7,531 nucleotides of DNA. Origin: an uncultured Collinsella sp. Lineage in GTDB: Bacteria > Actinomycetota > Coriobacteriia > Coriobacteriales > Coriobacteriaceae. Under the pieces are notes generated by a model that saw only the letters and a list, made by a program, of their open reading frames with translations, had not been told where the DNA came from and did not search any database. The stretch lies in NCBI GenBank assembly GCA_902478945.1, contig CABSMX010000090.1:1-7531 (forward strand), given 5' to 3'. Both the position numbers and the translations under genes were made by a program. Shown here one piece after another: positions 5,529 to 7,531 of this stretch (positions within the stretch are counted from its first letter, which is position 1; the number at the start of each line of letters is the position of its first letter).

Positions 5529-5567
5529 AAGCGCCCGCGACCATTTGGCCGCGGGCGCTTTTCGTTT
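5529..5567 (+). terminator. Rho-independent terminator of the PTS IIA gene
   Basis: An 11-bp perfect stem, AAGCGCCCGCG (5529-5539) with CGCGGGCGCTT (5550-5560), has a 10-nt loop that can close further through CC/GG. It is followed by TTCGTTT. It lies 38 nt after the stop codon and separates this gene from asnS. Confidence 0.9.
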
Positions 5568-5617
5568 GAAAAACCATCCCGCCAATGCCTTATCTGTATA
5601 GCCCAAATGAGCCGAGC

Positions 5618-5626
5618 TGCTAGAAT
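5618..5626 (+). promoter_or_regulatory. Candidate extended -10 promoter of asnS
   Basis: TGCTAGAAT is an extended -10 element (TGn plus TAGAAT, five of six bases of consensus) 46 nt upstream of the chosen asnS start. No good -35 box is visible, which is tolerated with a TGn extension. The resulting leader of about 40 nt is too short for a T-box riboswitch. Confidence 0.5.
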
Positions 5627-5672
5627 ATCGAACTGTATGGATAACTATCATTCAACCGTTATGGGAGGATAC

Positions 5673-7076
5673 GTGAACCGCACCAAAATCGCGCAGCTCT
5701 ACGCCGACGCCGAGTCGCTCGGCGGCCAGACCGTCACCGTCGCCGGCTGGGTCAAGTCCGTCCGCGACATGAAGAACTTTGGCTTTGTTACGCTCAACGA
5801 CGGCAGCTGCTTCCGTGACCTGCAGGTCGTCATGAACCGCGAGGCGCTCGACAACTACGACGAGATCGCCCATCAAAACGTCTCGGCTGCCCTCATCTGC
5901 ACCGGCATCGTCAAGCTGACCCCCGATGCGCCCCAGCCTTTCGAGCTTTCTGCCACCTCCATCGAGGTCGAGGGCGTCAGCGCCCCGGATTACCCGCTGC
6001 AGAAGAAGCGCGCAACCGTCGAGTTCCTGCGCACCCAGCAGCACCTGCGCCCGCGCACCAACCTGTTCCGCGCCGTGTTCCGCATCCGCTCTGTCGCAGC
6101 TGCCGCCATCCACCGCTTCTTCCAGGAGCAGGGCTTTGTCTACGTCAACACCCCTATCATCACCACGAGTGACTGCGAGGGCGCCGGCGAGATGTTCCGC
6201 GTGACCACGCTCGACCCCAAAAATCCGCCCCTCACCGAGTCCGGCGAGGTCGACTGGAGCCAGGACTTCTTTGGCAAGCACGCGAGCCTCACCGTGTCCG
6301 GCCAGCTCAACGCCGAGAACTTTGCCATGGCCTTTGGCGACGTGTACACCTTTGGCCCCACCTTCCGCGCCGAAAACTCCAACACCACGCGCCACGCCGC
6401 CGAGTTTTGGATGATCGAGCCCGAGATGGCCTTTGCCGATCTGAACGACTACATGGATAACGCCGAGGCCATGCTCAAGTACGTCCTCAAGGACGTCATG
6501 GCCACCTGCCCCGACGAGCTCAACATGCTCAACAAGTTTGTGGACAAGGGCCTGATCGAGCGCCTGGACCATGTCGCCAACTCCGACTTTGCCCGCGTCA
6601 CCTATACCGAGGCCGTCGAAATCCTGGAGCAGGCCGTCGCCGCCGGCCACAAGTTTGACTACCCCGTGAGCTGGGGCATCGACCTGCAGACCGAGCACGA
6701 GCGCTTCCTGACCGAGGAGCACTTTAAGCGCCCGACCTTTGTAACCGACTACCCGGCAGAGATCAAGGCCTTCTATATGCGCATGAACGACGACGGCAAG
6801 ACCGTCGCCGCCGCCGATTGCCTGGTGCCGGGCATCGGCGAGATCATCGGTGGCTCCCAGCGCGAGGAGCGCCTGGATCTGCTCGAGGCCCGTATCAAGG
6901 ACCTGGGTATGAATCCCGAGCAGTACAAGTACTATCTGGACCTGCGCCGCTACGGTTCCTGCAAGCACGCCGGCTACGGTCTGGGCTTCGAGCGCTTGGT
7001 GATGTACCTCACCGGCGTGGGCAACATCCGCGACGTCCTGCCGCACCCGCGCACCGTGGGCAACGCCGACTTCTAA
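5673..7076 (+). CDS. asnS: Asparaginyl-tRNA synthetase (AsnRS)
   Basis: This cytoplasmic class IIb aminoacyl-tRNA synthetase charges tRNA-Asn with asparagine using ATP. Its 467 residues match the family (E. coli enzyme 466). Residues 20-105 form the N-terminal OB-fold anticodon-binding domain (VTVAGWVKSVRDMKNFGFVTLNDGS). The catalytic core carries motif 1 around FFQEQGFVYVNTPIIT (149-164), GAGEMF (170-175), motif 2 FRAENSNTTRHAAEFWMIEPE (231-251, given here as a span), and motif 3 GLGFERLVMYLTG (436-448). All key arginines are present, with no disruption. I start at GTG 5673 because GGGAGGA lies just upstream and the length then fits. An in-frame ATG at 5661 would place that ribosome site inside the coding sequence and has none of its own. 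The gene is monocistronic between two strong terminators. Its presence means the organism can make Asn-tRNA directly. Confidence 0.97.
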   Translation: MNRTKIAQLYADAESLGGQTVTVAGWVKSVRDMKNFGFVTLNDGSCFRDLQVVMNREALDNYDEIAHQNVSAALICTGIVKLTPDAPQPFELSATSIEVEGVSAPDYPLQKKRATVEFLRTQQHLRPRTNLFRAVFRIRSVAAAAIHRFFQEQGFVYVNTPIITTSDCEGAGEMFRVTTLDPKNPPLTESGEVDWSQDFFGKHASLTVSGQLNAENFAMAFGDVYTFGPTFRAENSNTTRHAAEFWMIEPEMAFADLNDYMDNAEAMLKYVLKDVMATCPDELNMLNKFVDKGLIERLDHVANSDFARVTYTEAVEILEQAVAAGHKFDYPVSWGIDLQTEHERFLTEEHFKRPTFVTDYPAEIKAFYMRMNDDGKTVAAADCLVPGIGEIIGGSQREERLDLLEARIKDLGMNPEQYKYYLDLRRYGSCKHAGYGLGFERLVMYLTGVGNIRDVLPHPRTVGNADF

Positions 7077-7122
7077 TCGTCGGACGTTAGCTCGCGTCGC
7101 CACACGCCAACGCTCATCGCAC

Positions 7123-7158
7123 AAGCGTCTCTCGACATCGGTCGAGAGACGCTTTTTT
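7123..7158 (+). terminator. Rho-independent terminator of asnS
   Basis: A 14-bp perfect stem, AAGCGTCTCTCGAC (7123-7136) with GTCGAGAGACGCTT (7141-7154), has an ATCG tetraloop. Six T residues (7153-7158) complete a textbook intrinsic terminator 46 nt after the stop codon. Confidence 0.95.
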
Positions 7159-7356
7159 CAACAGCATCCGTCAAGCTTTTGGCAAGTTTTTGGTCAGTTG
7201 AACAGGGCTGTTGAAAACTCGAACCGCCGTTTGCCGACGACTACCGACCGCCCAGAGCGCCCTGCGCCCCTGGGAAAACCCCGCGTCCTAGGCTCCATAC
7301 CGTCGCCACCCAAAACGGAAAGGACGTGGGCACCATGACCGAAGCCGCTGTTGAAA
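7155..7356. repeat. Three copies of GCTGTTGAAA around the start of the next gene
   Basis: GCTGTTGAAA occurs on the plus strand at 7207-7216 and again at 7347-7356, inside the start of the coding region. It occurs on the minus strand at 7156-7165. The first two facing copies form an 11-bp perfect inverted repeat, TTTTCAACAGC (7155-7165) with GCTGTTGAAAA (7207-7217). The left arm overlaps the terminator T-run. They could be binding sites for a regulator, possibly the one encoded here. The rest of 7155-7334 shows no other recognisable element. Confidence 0.45.
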
Positions 7357-7531
7357 CCTACGACACCACAACGAGAGGCGCCGCCTCGATGGCAGCCTAT
7401 CGCGCCGTTCGCATCCTGCAACTATTAAGCGAGAACACCGGCGAGGACAAGGCTATGCTTTCCGATGAGTTGATCCGGCGCCTCGCCCATCCCGACGACC
7501 CCGCCCGCATGCCCATCTCGGCGGCGCGGCG
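7335..7531 (+). CDS. Probable WYL-domain transcriptional regulator, N-terminus only (runs off window)
   Basis: Only the first 65 codons are present; the frame is open to the end of the window. After a polar N-terminus (about 1-18) comes an HTH-like region. It begins AAYRAVRILQLLSENTGEDKA and continues with MLSDELIRRLAHP and MPISAAR. The pattern of a helix ending in LL, then a S-DEL-I-RL helix and an ISAAR turn, is what I know from the DNA-binding end of WYL-family regulators in Collinsella-like genomes. The WYL domain itself would lie beyond the window, so the family call is an inference. The ATG at 7335 has AAGGA 10 nt upstream. The in-frame ATG at 7389, with GAGAGG ahead of it, is a reasonable alternative that would start just before the helix-turn-helix. 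Confidence 0.65.
   Translation, partial: MTEAAVETYDTTTRGAASMAAYRAVRILQLLSENTGEDKAMLSDELIRRLAHPDDPARMPISAAR

Noticed and set aside
5409..5672. Upstream extension of the asnS frame to 5409
   Set aside because: It would overlap the end of the PTS IIA gene and cross its terminator. The GTG at 5673 has a ribosome site and gives the normal family length.
5568..5672. T-box riboswitch upstream of asnS
   Set aside because: Too little space between the upstream terminator and the start, and no specifier stem or antiterminator is visible.
5652..7124. Minus-strand 490-codon open frame
   Set aside because: Antisense to the unmistakable asnS. Low-complexity Val/Gly/Ala/His/Asp composition, and it would cross the asnS promoter region.

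Overview
The window looks like the end of a draft contig from a moderately GC-rich Actinobacterium of the Coriobacteriia. Collinsella is my best guess, from codon bias, gene style and the WYL-regulator N-terminus; this is inference, not a database match. Bases 1-22 are not genomic. They are an untrimmed Nextera/Tn5 adapter tail, so real sequence starts at about base 23.

Left part (23-3534): an intergenic stretch with a probable terminator, then a two-gene minus-strand operon and a divergent regulator. The operon holds a dimethylarginine dimethylaminohydrolase (DDAH, 1852-2628) followed by an ArcD/AdiC-like APC amino acid exchanger (279-1742). The plus-strand regulator is a GntR/FCD protein (2884-3534). 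A 14-bp perfect palindrome lies in the AT-rich divergent region and is a good candidate operator. Together these look like a self-contained unit for sensing, importing and hydrolysing methylated arginines, or a close arginine analogue, to citrulline plus a methylamine. A long hairpin sits between the two operon genes.

Middle (3535-4927): a 246-bp convergent intergenic region that folds almost entirely into one roughly 125-nt imperfect hairpin plus a second hairpin abutting the next gene's stop codon. It is followed by a minus-strand alpha/beta-hydrolase (3781-4683) and a 244-bp divergent control region with two perfect palindromes.

Right part (4928-7531): a stand-alone glucose-type PTS IIA protein with a strong terminator, asparaginyl-tRNA synthetase (asnS, GTG start) with a second strong terminator, and the 5' end of a probable WYL-type transcriptional regulator that runs off the window. 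A 10-bp word, GCTGTTGAAA, occurs three times around the start of that last gene.

No tRNA, rRNA, CRISPR array, insertion sequence or phage gene was seen. The long open frames antisense to ddaH, asnS and other genes are composition artefacts.
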